Assembly (NCBI GenBank): GCA_027924585.1
Contig: BSBM01000994.1
Location: 12,940,501-13,004,500, forward strand
Reading direction: 5' to 3'
Length of the DNA: 64,000 nt
DNA from: Larix kaempferi
Taxonomy: Eukaryota > Streptophyta > Pinopsida > Pinales > Pinaceae
How positions within the stretch are numbered: position 1 is the stretch's first letter; the number at the start of each line of letters is the position of its first letter. Under the pieces are notes generated by a model. That model saw only the letters and a list, made by a program, of their open reading frames with translations. It ran no database searches and was not told the DNA's origin. Positions 34,400-45,300 of this stretch are shown here, piece by piece. The position numbers were made by a program, and so were the translations under genes.

Positions 34400-36445
34400 A
34401 ATGAGTTTAAGCTTGGAGCAGCTCACTCAGATCCTTGCAAAAGTAGGCATCTCCTCTTCTCATGAATAGGAGATCTTGAAAGCAGCCAAGAGCTTAATTA
34501 CTCCTCCAAAAACAAATGAAGAATTAACATATGGAGAATCCTCCACATTAGATGATGAACAATTATGTGAGCAGGAGGTCAAGGAGGACAACAAGGAGTT
34601 GTAGCAAGATCTGAGTGAGGACAACTATGCCTATGAAAGCCCTATTGAATGATGGTTTCAAGCAAGTACAAGGTTAGAACAATTTAGTTTTTCTTTTTTT
34701 CTAGTTAATTCACAGTCATAGCAACTAATTTCACACATTTCTATTTATCCTCATTTTCTATTTGCAAAATTAACACAGGATATATTCATATTACTGTTGC
34801 AGGCATGGCAACACTAGAAGTTTGCCTACACGTAATTAGTTTTTAAATTTTAATTAGCGTAGAGTAGGTAGGATTTTATTTTCAGTTTTTAGTTTTCAAT
34901 AAGTATGCTCTCCTCCGTGCTTTATGCGATCTGAGGATCAGAAAGTAGGATGCTTTTAACATTTTTCAGGAATGAATCAATTTTAAGTTTTTGCAACCAT
35001 TCTTAATCGATTCCATCCTCAATTTGCAAATTATTTATATCCATTTGCTATAAAAAAAAATTCAATTTGTTTTACATTTTTTAGAAACAAATAAAAAAAT
35101 TTGCACATCCATCTTTCGATCTACAAATAAAAATAATAAAACATTAGAAACAAAAAAAATTTGGTTTGCAAATTTAATGTTGAAACTGTAAAAATCATGT
35201 CGAAACATCAGTTGTAATAGCTGCAGCTATAATAGCTATAGCTGAAACAACGCTTCAACAGTGTCACGCCTGCAAATTTCTCATTGATTGGAGTCACAAT
35301 GCTACTTTCTTTTTTTTGCCTTCGTCCTTCATCATGTAGCTTCCTGCAAAGTAACTCTGCAATAATGCCTCGGCCAAACCATTTCTGAAATTTTCTGTAT
35401 TTACACACTCCATTCCTTGCAATTCCTTAAAAAGATCCTACGATCTAAACAACAACTTGCAGTAACAATGAAAATAACAATTTAGATTTACATGTTTAAA
35501 GGCGCATTGTCTAGATCGGGCCAAGAAAAAATAATAATAGGAGCTGAAACTGTGTTTACAACAGAACGATATCTACATGGGGGCCAGATATGCTTGATAA
35601 GAATATCATTGCGCTCAATTTCCATACCCAACTATAACTAACCAAAAGATTGCCGAGATCTTCCTGAGGACAGTATTGAAAATTTTGGAAACAAAGATGA
35701 AGAAAACTTGGAAGTGGGAGTTATAGAAAAGCCTGAATCTAGAGAAAATAGTCTTGACCACCAAACTGGAAATGTAGATAAAATCGAAACCTTCCATGTC
35801 ACCACTACTCCTCAACTATCACAGGCACATATTTATGATTTAACAAATAATCCATGAGAAAGGGAGGTGGATACATATTTTTATGAGCTGTCGCACGTCA
35901 CTACGAGTCATCTAGATGGTAAAATGAGAGATGAGGTAGGTATATCCATTTAATGCAATCAATATTTCCTCGATCCACTAGTACGTTCAACTGAACAAGG
36001 AGATTATTCTGCTGGCAGTTGCAAAACTAAATCTCATTTATCCTTTGATTGGGTATCAATTTAATTTGCTGCAATATTCTTTCCAATTCATCTCTTCCAA
36101 ACTTAACATCTGCGATGCCGTTTCTAGCTTTCATGCTATTCCTGCTCTCCATTTAAGAAATAAAATTGTTCTTGAGATTTGACAAAAACATAATGGGATA
36201 TCTTTCTATTCCTGGCCAGCTCAAAGTACTGATAAGTTTTTCAGCTGAGCAGCGAATGGGTGTCATGCATGAGGAAGATGCCCCCATGTTTTGACTTTAG
36301 ATTGTTTGAATTTCTCAATGATTTTCCAAATTGGAAGACTTTCTGTGTTTTTCATAACTGTTTCATGTGAACCTGGGAGGTAGGATTGTATGCTCTCGAG
36401 AGACTTGAATGTTATTGATGAATGTCCGAGCTTGATGAGGCTTAG
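34400..36445. other. Non-coding interior of the Gypsy-like insertion
   Basis: Contains a weak plus-strand string of Asp/Glu-rich codons at 34500-34650 that could be remnants of a gag leader. A minus 66-codon frame at 36263-36463 includes LPIWKIIEKFKQSKVKTWGH; it looks protein-like and might be a captured exon, but its end overlaps the resumed Copia pol. Nothing is recognised with confidence. Confidence 0.3.
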
Positions 36446-36652
36446 TATTCCATGACAAGTCAAATCACATTGAGATAAAGTATCACTATATCAGGGACAA
36501 GGTGCATAGAGGAGTGGTGAAGCTCCTATAGGTTGCGACGGATGAGAAGATAGCTGATGTGTTGACCAAGCCACTTTCCAGAGTGAAGTTTGAATACTTC
36601 AGAGGGAAACTTGGTGTACTTCAGATTGAGATACCTTCCAAGGGGAAGTGAT
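36446..36652 (+). pseudogene. 3' end of Copia pol (RNase H), resumed
   Basis: Residues DKSNHIEIKYHYIRD, VATDEKIADVLTKPL and RVKFEYFRGKLGV match the C-terminus of the RNase H frame at 51629-52477. One stop (TAG near 36529) interrupts it. It is the continuation of the gag-pol gene at 29991-33105 after the insertion. Confidence 0.85.
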
Positions 36653-36654
36653 GA

Positions 36655-37195
36655 GTCCAGAGACATGGAAGCACACAGGGCCATTCTCACATGGTTAGAG
36701 GAAAGTCCTTCCATGGTGAGATGTAAGAGCTTGGCATTTTTCACATGGTTAGAGGAAAGTCCTTCCTTGGTGAAATGTAAGAGCTGGGTGGAGCCATTCT
36801 CACATAGTCAGAGGAAAGTCCTTCTATGGTGAGATGTAAGGGCTGGGCCATTCTCGCATGGTTGGAGGAAAGTCCTTCCGTGGTGAGATGTAAGTGTTGG
36901 GCGTGGATTTTCCAACATGGTCAGAGGAAATTCCTTCCATGGTTGTGATGTAATTGCTGAGCTTTTCCGACATGGCTAGAGGAAAGTCCTTCCATGGTCG
37001 TGATGCAATTGCTGTAGCCATTCCGACATGGTAAGAGGAAAGTCCTTCCATGGTCATTGATGTAAGTGCTGTGAGCCTTTCCCATATGGTCAGTGGAAAT
37101 TCCTTCCATGCTGGTGAGTGTAAGTGCCGAGCCTTTCCCAGATGGTCAGAGGAAAGTCCTTCCATGCTGGTGAGTGTAAGTGTTGTGTGTGTGCA
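36655..37195 (+). repeat. Tandem array in the 3' untranslated part, ~60 bp unit, about nine copies
   Basis: Units of the form catggttagaggaaagtcct plus tccatggtgagatgtaag recur nine times with drift. A second array, gcaggttttgccgaggtagt plus ataatcagtcctg, follows at 37260-37380 in about three copies. The array lies between the pol stop and the 3' LTR. The minus frame of 199 codons at 36824-37423 is only repeat readthrough. Confidence 0.85.
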
Positions 37196-37645
37196 TCTGG
37201 GTTGTGCTCCATGGATGATGACAATGATCTGAAGACGATGATATGACAGTATGGTACACAGGTTTTGCAAAGGCATGTGATCAGTCCTGAGATGCTCTTG
37301 CAGGTTTTGCCGAGGTAGTATAATCAGTCCTGGGAGATCTTGCAGGTTTTGCAGAAGTAGTGTAATTAGTCCTGAGGTGTACATACTTGATGGCTTGCTC
37401 GCAGAGATGTTAATGATGTTCATCCAGCATGAAAAAAGGTTGGCTCTGTAGATGATGAAGACGTGTAGGTGGTGGCTCTACATCCAGTATGAAAAAGGAC
37501 TGTCTCTGTAGAACTTCCTATGATGAGTAGATTGGATATTGATTGAGATAGCAGCAATGATGATGATTCGATGATGATGATTCGATGACGATGATCTAGA
37601 AAAGAAGACTTGTGCCTATAGATCTATGTCGAGAAATACCTTCCT

Positions 37646-37658
37646 AGTTAAGAAGGAG
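37646..37658 (+). promoter_or_regulatory. Polypurine tract
   Basis: agttaagaaggag directly precedes the 3' LTR, as expected of the plus-strand priming site. The counterpart in the 49-56 kb element is ttaagagggag. Confidence 0.75.
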
Positions 37659-38211
37659 TGTTGATGTATATGTAACTTTGGAATGTATTCCATTTATGTA
37701 TTTTATTTTACTCCTATAGAGATGTATTATTCCTCTATACGGAAGTTTCGTCATTTGTATTGAAAAGTGTCGCAAGTGTTGTAACTTGTTGATGGGTTAT
37801 TAGACCACCTATTGAAGGGTCGGCCCAAATTAATGTAACCTAGGGTTGTTAGGCTGAGTTAGACAAGTCGGCCCCATAAGTTTATTAGGAAGGTCAGGAC
37901 AAGTATAAATAGAGATTGGGAGATCTCTATTTCAGTCATCTCATTACTCATTCTTCTATCACTCGAAAAGTGGCACACATGTGAGGAGGAGGATCAGCTA
38001 ATAGGATAAGTCTTTCTCTTATACTTTGGTTGTATCATTGCTCATTCTATCTCTGAGGAATTTGTGGGGTTATTCACCTTTATGGTTTTCCCCAGTGAAA
38101 CTCTGTGTGTCCATTGTCTTGTGTGATTGCTTGATATGATTGATATGTTGTTCACGTTATTCTCTTAGTAAAGATCCTAGAGTATGTTTAATTAATGCTC
38201 AAAATCTAAAA
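37659..38211 (+). repeat. 3' LTR of the copy-B Copia element
   Basis: 553 bp starting TGTTGATGTATATGTAACTT, with a TATAAATA box at 37904-37911, ending ctaaaa where the 5' LTR reads ctaaca. The terminal CA has therefore mutated. It is followed by the target duplication ATATG. Confidence 0.9.
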
Positions 38212-38216
38212 ATATG

Positions 38217-39424
38217 AATTAGACATGGAAGTTTCAGAAGTTCACATGCTAATCCTTCTACCTTGGATACAGTTTCAGTTGAGTTGGTATGTGAGATGAT
38301 ACCTACCCCAAGAAAGGTTGAAGCAACAAGTAAAAGAATCTTTTATGAAAGTACTGATATGCAGGTGGAGGAAGAAAGAGAAGCCAAAAGATTAAAATCA
38401 AGCCAGCAAGATGAAGTAGTTGTATCTGATAAAGAAAAGGGAATGAAGAAAGAAAAATACCAAGGGCTAGGTATTCAAGTACATGAATACAAATTTGATG
38501 AGACAAGAGCTGTAGGTGATTCTAGCAAATTTCATTCAAGAGATGAAATATGTGTAAAATATGTCAAAGACGGAGAAACAACAGCAGAAGCAATGCATAA
38601 GTTGTTTCCAGAAGTCAAGAATGTTGTTGATTCAGAAATTACTTTGATTACTAGCAGAGATCCAAACAAAAATACTTTGAATTTGGCCATATCATCTGAT
38701 GATAAGGTCACAAAAATGAAATTGAATTTGCAAAAGATAACAATCCCTGATAAAATTCACCTACACAAACAGACTGGAAAAATTATAGAAAACAGTGAAC
38801 AAGCTGCAAATCCAGTTGAGCCAAGAGAAAACAGAGAGCAAAGCTCATCAGCTGCAAATAAAAAGATTGCAAGATGACCTGGTGAAGAGAAATGATGAAC
38901 CATATAGAGGGGAGGCAATTAAAAATATTTTAGCTGAGAAAGAAAAGAATATCCAATTACTTTAGAAAAGGGTTAGAATTCCAGCAACACAGATAATTCA
39001 ATCTTTTGAATTAACTGTGTTGGAATAAGAAAAATAAACTTTATCTTGAGAATTGGATGACTATCTTGCTAAATTGCTCGAGTTTGAGGAAAAAGAGGAA
39101 ATTTGGGAGAAAGATAGATCGAGTCTTAAGACTGAAATTGAAGATCTAAAGGTGAAATTGGAAAATACAGCACAAGAGAAGCAAGGAACATATCAAGGCA
39201 ACAAAGAATCAAGCATAAATGATATAGTTCAAGCTATGTCCCAAGCTAGCTTGAAAGAGGTGGAGATCATAGAAGTAAATGGAGCAAAACAAAGACTAGA
39301 AGAGGAAAATCAAAAAAAGGAAAATGAAATAAAAGAGTTGACAAAAAACAATAAAGATTTGGTAGGAAGAAATCAGAGGATGATAGGCCAAGTGACAAGA
39401 CAACTAGCATCGCAAGGTGCAAAT
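38217..39424 (+). pseudogene. Copy B of the long coiled-coil gene, 3' part
   Basis: Resumes exactly after the target duplication. The main frame is 38263-38877. Its segment GIQVHEYKFDETRAVGDSSK pairs with VQIQEYTFQEAQEVGNVDK of copy C. After a frameshift near 38865 a coiled-coil frame follows (39053-39430), with DIVQAMSQASLKEVE matching SLLLAMSQVTLKDV in copy C. Then comes GQVTRQLASQGAN (C: AHQVTSQAAMQG). At 39425 it is cut again by the LTR of the gag-only element. The rest of copy B is not found beyond 44296. Confidence 0.75.
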
Positions 39425-40125
39425 TGTTAGGATATCTCATCATTGAGTATGTACTTTGCATTCATGCATGCATCCACATGTTGCCCAGTCACCAGTTTGA
39501 TGCCTCCAGCACCTAGTCCCTAGTCTTCCATCACCCGGGAGACACTTTACACTCTATTTTATCCCTCCTAGTCAGGGAGGTGCCCACTTCTCACCAACCA
39601 CTTGAGAAGGGTGCCTTTTCTCACCTACTAGTCCAATTCACTTCAGTTAGTTAGTTGTCTTTCCTTGATTTGAGGCTAGACTAAATCCTCACTGCTGCTA
39701 TCACTCCGATTGACCTACGATGAGACTTGACTACCTATTCTGAATGCAGTTAACTCCTCATGCACCCTCCACTAAGGCTCCATCCCTACATTAGTGTCAC
39801 TTACCATCAGTTACACTTATTACACTCAATTAGACTCAATTAGTCTCAGTTTGACACCTGTCTGACGGTGACTTGTGCATTGATGACCACCACTGATTGA
39901 TGATGAGGACTCCTGGTTGGACCAAGCTACACCATGCAGTATATTCAAATGACCTCCTTGTCTAATTTGAATTGCTCATTCATTGTTACAGTATTGTATT
40001 GTAATTCTACCATTCTTGATTATAGAGCACTAATGCATCTCTCTTGCACAATTTTTACTCCAATTTGTTTTACATCATTTTGATTGATTTACTTGTTCAA
40101 TAGATCCATTGTGACTAATTTTACA
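39425..40125 (+). repeat. LTR 1 of the gag-only tandem element
   Basis: 701 bp from TGTTAGGATATCTCATCATT to TGACTAATTTTACA. The next bases, TGGTATTAGAGC, are a one-base variant of the methionine tRNA primer site. Confidence 0.88.
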
Positions 40126-40307
40126 TGGTATTAGAGCCATGGCAGAGACAAGACTTCTTTTCTACAGGGATTATTCATGAAGATTGAGCAACTTTTGCTC
40201 ACTTTGCAGCAGTTTTCTGCAGTTGCATCTATTGCTCCATAATGGTTCCTATTTGTTTGTGATTTGCAGGTTTCTTACTTTCTCCATTTGCATTCGCTAT
40301 TGCATAG

Positions 40308-41342
40308 ATGGAAGCTTCTTCTTCACAAAATCTTCTTACTCGATTCAACTATGATGAATGGAAACCAAAGATGATTGCATGTTTGAAGAGACAATGTCTT
40401 TTTGATGTGTGCATTGGTATTACAATAGATTTTGATTTTGATGAAGAGGAGAATGATTGGCTTAATGATTGTGACAGAGCTTTTGCGACAATATGTCTTG
40501 CTATGTCTCTTTGTATGCACTACCTTAGTACTACTACTAAAAATCCAAGAGATCTATGGGCCCAACTCAATAGAGAATTTGGAAAACAAGAAGAAGAGGC
40601 TCATGCTATTCTTTTGGAGAACAAGCTCAGTGAGATCTCCTTATGTGCTCTCTCTGATTATGTCTTGGACTCATCCATTGCTCAAGATGAAGAAGAAACT
40701 GTAGATTCAACACTCATTCTCTCAAAGTCTTCTATTTCGAATTATGAGCAAGATAAACCAGCTCATACTCTAGATTCTGAAGAGGTTCTTGAATCCTCTC
40801 TTTCACATGACTTTGCCGGCATGCAAAATAATGATCTACTTGATGTTTTGGAGGTAAAATATGATCTTGGAGGTGAAGCATTCATCCTCCTTGATTGCAT
40901 GCCTCATATCAACTTTTGTTCTATCATTTGCATAGTTTCTTAGAGTTTTAATGAAGATGAAGAGCACTACCATTCGCTTGAGTTCAATTCTCATGCAATT
41001 TTTGTTGATTTTGGTTTTGATCTCACCCCTGTTGGTTCAAAGGAGATCTGAAGAAACCATTTGTCAAATATTGGAGCTGATTTAACTTCGATTGATAAGA
41101 AGTTCAAGTTTCAAGATCTATTTGATCTAATTGGAGCTATTCCTACCTCACATGGTTCGAATCACAGGTTCAAGGATCATCCTCATATTTTCATATTTGT
41201 TCTCACCATTTTCGGTATGAAGAGCAAGTTCATAAAGTGTCCACATTCGCTTGCATCCACTGATGGAGAATTCAAGCACATGTTTTTGGAGCATGATCCA
41301 TTTACTCCCAAGAGTAATATACCTCCAGACATGTCTACTTGA
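40308..41342 (+). pseudogene. Gag-like gene, first copy, two in-frame stops
   Basis: Starts at ATG 40308 and runs in one frame to TGA 41340, 344 codons. It is interrupted by TAG 40941, where the second copy has CAG, and by TGA near 41049, where the second copy has TCA. The N-terminal FNYDEWKPKMIACLKRQCLF plus a later LWAQLNREFGK resembles the gag N-terminal domain of Copia elements. The C-terminal 200 residues (FDLTPVGSKEI, KHMFLEHDP, IPPDMST) are specific to this family. No zinc knuckle or protease follows. Confidence 0.75.
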
Positions 41343-41534
41343 GCTTGGAGTAGTTAATCTTTTGGTTTGTTACAATTTATTTTGAGGGGGGGTTTTTCCC
41401 ATGAGGTTTTCTCCATTTCCTCGGTTCATGGATTGTTCTTTATTTGGATTATTATTGTATTGGGGTGAATTTTGGTCTCAGTTACCATGGCTATATCATT
41501 TATTTTTTACATCATAGTATAGCTTGACGGGGGG

Positions 41535-42236
41535 TGTTAGGATATCTCATCATTCAGTATGTACTTTGCATGCATGCAGGCATCTACATGCATCCGCATG
41601 CTGCCCAGTCATAAGTTTGATGATTCCAGGACCTAGTCCCTAATCTTTTAGCACCCAGGAGCCACTTTCCACTCTGATTTAGCCCTCCTATTCAAGGAGG
41701 CACCCACTTCTCACCCACCACTTGAGAAGGGCACTTTTTCTCACCTACCAGTCCAGTTCAGTTCAGTTAGTTAGTTGTCTTTCCTTGATTTGAGGCTAGA
41801 TTGACTCCTCACTGCTGTTATCACTCTGATTGACCTTTGATGAGACTTGACTACCTATTCTGAGTGTAGTTAACTCGTCATGCATCCTCCACTAAGCCTA
41901 CATCCCTACATTAATGCCACTTACCATCAGTTACACTTATTACACTCAGTTAGACTCAGTTTGACACCTGCGTGACAGTGACTTGTGCATTGATGACCAC
42001 CACTGATTGATGATGAGGACTCCTAGTTAGAGCCAAGCTCCACCATGCAGTATATTCGAATGACCTCCTTGGCTAATTCGAATTGCTCATTTAATGTTAC
42101 AGTATTGTATTGTAATTCTACCATTCTAGATTATAGAGCATTGATGCATCTCTCTTGCACAATTTTTACTCCAATTTGTTTTACATCATTGTGATTGATT
42201 TACTTGTTTAATAGATCTTCTGTGACTAATTTTACA
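41535..42236 (+). repeat. LTR 2 (shared) of the gag-only tandem element
   Basis: 702 bp, TGTTAGGATATCTCATCATT to TTTTACA. The following primer site is tagtgtcagagcc, altered at two bases. The LTR serves as 3' LTR for the first unit and 5' LTR for the second. Confidence 0.88.
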
Positions 42237-42418
42237 TAGTGTCAGAGCCATGCCAGATACAAGACTTCTTTTCTGCAGGGATTATTCATGAATATTGAGC
42301 AATTTTTGCTCACTTTGCAGCAGTTTTCTGCAGTTGCATCTATTGCTCCATAATGGTTCTTGTTTGTTTGTGATTTGCAGGTTTCTTACTGTCTCCATTT
42401 GCATTCGCTATTGCAGAT

Positions 42419-43453
42419 ATGGAAGCTTCTTCTTCACAAAATCTTCTTACTTCATTCAACTATGATGAATGGAAACCAAAGATGATTACATGTTTGAAGA
42501 GACAATGTCTTTTTGATGTGTGCATTGGTATTACAAGAGATTTTGATTCCGATGAAGAGGAGAATGATTGGCTTAATGATTGTGCCAGAGCTTTTGGGAC
42601 AATATGTCTTGCTATGTATCCTTGTATGCGCTACCTCAGTACTACTACTGAAAATCAAAGAGATCTATCGGTCCAACTCAATAGAGAATTTGGAAAGCAT
42701 AAAGAAGAGGATCATGCTAGCCTTTCGGAGAACAAGCCCAGTGAAATTTCCTTATGTTCTCTCTCTGATTATGTCTTGGCCTCATCCATTGTTCAAGATG
42801 AAGAAGAAACTATAGATTCAACACTCATTCTCTCAAAGTCTTCTATTTTGAATTCCGAGCAAGATAAACCAGCTCATACTCTAGATTTTGAAGAGGTTCT
42901 TGAATCCTCTCTTTCACATGATTTTGCTGGCATGCAGAATAATGATCTACTTGATGTTTTGGAGGTAAAATCCGATCTTGTAGGTGAAGCATTTGTCCTC
43001 CTTGATTGCATGCCTCCTATAAACTTTTGTTATATCATTTGCACAATTTATCAGAGTTTTATTGAAGATCAAGTGCACTACCATTTGCTTGAGTTCATTT
43101 CTAATGCAATTTTTGCTGATTTTGGTTTTGATCTCACCCTTGCTGGTTCAAAGGAGATCTCAAGAAACCATTTGTCAAATCTTGGAGATGATTTAACATC
43201 CATTGATAATAAGTTGAAGTTTCAAGATCTATTTGATCCGATTGGAGCTATTCCTACCTCACTTGGTTCGAATCACAGTTTCCAAGATCATCCTCATATT
43301 TTCAGATTTGTTCTCACCATTTTCGGTCTGAAGAGCAAGTTAATAAAGTCTCCACATTCGCTTGCATCCATTGATGGAGAATTCAAGCACATGTTTTTAG
43401 AGAATGATCCATTTACTCCCAAGAGTGATATACCTCCAGACATATCTACTTGA
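42419..43453 (+). CDS. Gag-like protein of a non-autonomous LTR element, intact
   Basis: Intact frame of 344 codons from ATG 42419 (MEASSSQNLLTSFNYDEWKP) to TGA 43451. The first ~110 residues fit a Copia gag N-terminal domain: a hydrophobic F-Y-x-x-WK-x-KM motif, then ALxxIxLAM-like and LWxxLxxxFGK-like stretches (here LSVQLNREFGK). Residues ~110-200 are acidic and Ser-rich. The C-terminal part has FDLTLAGSKEISRNHLSN and ends in SDIPPDIST. There is no CCHC knuckle, protease, integrase or polymerase. It probably supplies or competes for capsid function while other elements supply enzymes; that is inference. A divergent homologue is at 47593-48605. Confidence 0.7.
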   Translation: MEASSSQNLLTSFNYDEWKPKMITCLKRQCLFDVCIGITRDFDSDEEENDWLNDCARAFGTICLAMYPCMRYLSTTTENQRDLSVQLNREFGKHKEEDHASLSENKPSEISLCSLSDYVLASSIVQDEEETIDSTLILSKSSILNSEQDKPAHTLDFEEVLESSLSHDFAGMQNNDLLDVLEVKSDLVGEAFVLLDCMPPINFCYIICTIYQSFIEDQVHYHLLEFISNAIFADFGFDLTLAGSKEISRNHLSNLGDDLTSIDNKLKFQDLFDPIGAIPTSLGSNHSFQDHPHIFRFVLTIFGLKSKLIKSPHSLASIDGEFKHMFLENDPFTPKSDIPPDIST

Positions 43454-43644
43454 GCTTGGAGCAGTTAATCTTTTGGTGTGTTACAGTCCATTTTGAGGGG
43501 GGGTTTTCCCATGAGGTTTTCTCCATTTCCTTGGTTCGTGGATTGTTCTTTATTTGGATTATTATTGTATTGGGGTGACCTTTGGTCTCAGTTACCGGGG
43601 CCCTATTATTTATTTTTTACATCATTGTATAGCTTGACGGGGGG

Positions 43645-44296
43645 TCTTAGGATATCTCATCATTTAGTATGTACTTTGCATGCATGTATGCATCTGCATG
43701 CATTGCATGCATCCACATGCTTCCCAGTCACCAGTTTGATGCCTCCAACACCTAGTCCCTAGTCTTCCAGCACCCGAGAGCCACTTTCCACTCTCTTTTA
43801 TCCCTCTTAGTCAAGGAGGCTCCCACTTCTCACCCACCACTAGAGAAGGGTGCCTTTTCTCACCTACTAGTCGAGTTCACATCAGTTAGTTAGTTTTCTT
43901 TCCTTGATTTGAGGCTAGACTGACTCCTCACTATTGTTGTCACTCCAATTGACCTTCGATGAGACTTGAATACATATTCTGAGTGCAGTTAACTCCTCAT
44001 ACGCCCTCCACTGAGCCTCCATCCCTACATTAGTGCCACTTACCATCAGTTATACTTATTACACTCAGTTAGACTCAGTTTAACACTTGTCTGACAGTGA
44101 CTTGTGCATTGATGACCACCACTTATTGATGATGAGGACTCCTAGTTGGAGTTGAGCTACACCATGCAGCATATTCGAATGACCTCCTTGGCTAATTCAA
44201 ATTGCTCATTCATTGTTATAGTATTGTATTGTAATTCTACCATTCTGGATTATAAAGCACTAATGCATCTCTCTTGCACTGTTTTTACTCCAATTT
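43645..44296 (+). repeat. LTR 3 of the gag-only tandem element, 3' truncated
   Basis: Starts TCTTAGGATATCTCATCATT (TG changed to TC) and ends at ctccaatttgt, about 50 bp before the expected end. A gcatgcatgtatgcatctgc expansion near 43678-43712 is private to this copy. Confidence 0.8.
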
Positions 44297-44780
44297 GTAG
44301 TAAGTGTTGGAACCCATGAAGAGATACTCAATTTGTATTAAGCACTTCAATTTTGAATAAATATTCCCGAGCAGAGTTGATGCATATTTTCAAGAGTAAA
44401 GATTCTTGTGTTATTTTATTCAAAGGATTAAAAAGAATGTGACTGTCATGTAAATGATGAGCTAATTAATGAATTAAATTATGACAATAATGAATGCGTT
44501 GTTATTGCAGAATGTGAAACTATATGAATCAAGTAAAGAAATTGACTGATGCATTACTTGCATAAAAATCATATGAATGATAAATCAAGCGCACAGATTT
44601 ATATGTTTTATGATTTAACAACACAAAACAGAGTTATTAGACATATGTATGAAAAAACAAAATGAATCAAGGAAACTTGATACACATAACAAAAGAAAGT
44701 AAAATAGAAACTAACTAAAATTCTTTAAAGATTGTAAAACATTACTAGTCTCCAAGTACAGAGTGTCTCCATTTTTCTCC
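44297..44780. other. Spacer without a supported gene
   Basis: AT-rich, no frame, no repeat matched elsewhere in the window. I looked for the missing end of copy B here and did not find it. Confidence 0.4.
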
Positions 44781-44789
44781 TTCGATGGT

Positions 44790-45300
44790 CCCTTCCATTC
44801 ATGCGATTTGCCTAGTATTATTTCTGTACTAGTTCTAGACTAAAAAAGTGGTCGTTCGATCCTTCTTGTGCTAACCATTTTGGATATAGGTGAATTGTTG
44901 GATACCGATGTTCTCAATTATCTACTAAGCGAAGGGTCGGCCGACCCTTCTTGTGTTTAGTATTTTTCCATTATTTGTTATTCTGGTTATACATGAAATG
45001 ACGTCCTAGCCTTAGTATTTTTCTGTTATTTGACCATTCTGGTTTTTGGTTATAAATGTTTTCCAATAATCGGTGATTTTTCAGTTGTAAATGTTTGTTC
45101 TTTATATATAAAATACTTATGTTCTTAATATGTAAAATGCTTTTGTTCTTAATATGTAAAATACAATGAGTTATATTTAGAAATATATATTCATCATTTG
45201 ACCATATTTCTCTATAAAATATTTCTCTATAATTATATTGAAGCATAGAGATGGATTTATTCATAAGGTTGTGCACAACCATTCATTACAAAAAGGAGAG
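44790..45300 (+). repeat. Palindrome-repeat fragment and AT-rich spacer
   Basis: Contains gcgaagggtcggccgaccct (44928-44955), a full palindrome of the family, and a decayed one at 44845-44865. The spacer variant (aaccattttggatataggtg) matches the 23.5-27 kb array. From 45000 an AT-rich part repeats gttcttaatatgtaaaatgc three times. Confidence 0.55.

Larger units (their letters stand above)
33106..36445 (+). mobile_element. One-LTR Gypsy-like insertion inside the Copia pol
   Basis: An LTR at 33106-34099 is followed at once by tttggtgccgttgctgggga, the primer-site signature seen in plant Athila/Tat-type Gypsy elements. The interior (34100-36445) has no gag or pol I can detect and no second LTR. 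Pol resumes at about 36446 in RNase H, so roughly 700 bp of Copia pol between KDLGM and the RNase H end is missing. No target duplication is visible. It may be a truncated element or a product of recombination. Confidence 0.65.
28833..38211 (+). mobile_element. Copia LTR retrotransposon inserted in copy B
   Basis: Complete boundaries: TG start at 28833, LTR end at 38211, and a perfect 5-bp target duplication ATATG at 28828-28832 and 38212-38216. It has two LTRs, a methionine-tRNA primer site, a decayed gag-pol frame, a purine tract and a repeat-rich 3' untranslated part. Its pol is interrupted by another insertion at 33106-36445. It belongs to the same family as 49175-56559 and 1-974. The LTRs differ far more from each other than those of the 49-56 kb element do, so it is the older insertion. 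Confidence 0.92.
39425..44296 (+). mobile_element. Tandem gag-only LTR element: LTR-ORF-LTR-ORF-LTR
   Basis: Three LTRs (39425-40125, 41535-42236, 43645-44296) alternate with two internal regions, each holding one gag-like gene and no pol. Primer-site-like sequences follow LTR 1 and LTR 2, and a gacgggggg purine tract precedes LTR 2 and LTR 3. The shared middle LTR points to unequal recombination between two copies or to insertion of one into another's LTR. It interrupts copy B of the long gene. The right end is truncated, so no target duplication can be checked (left flank caaat). Confidence 0.85.

Noticed and set aside
36824-37423. A 199-codon minus-strand frame with repeated SSYHVG-like motifs
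   Set aside because: It is readthrough of the ~60-bp tandem array in the Copia 3' region, antisense to the element.
42452-42658. Antisense frames inside the gag-only genes (also 40323-40520, 47605-47808)
   Set aside because: They are shadows of the sense frame, which is the one conserved among copies.
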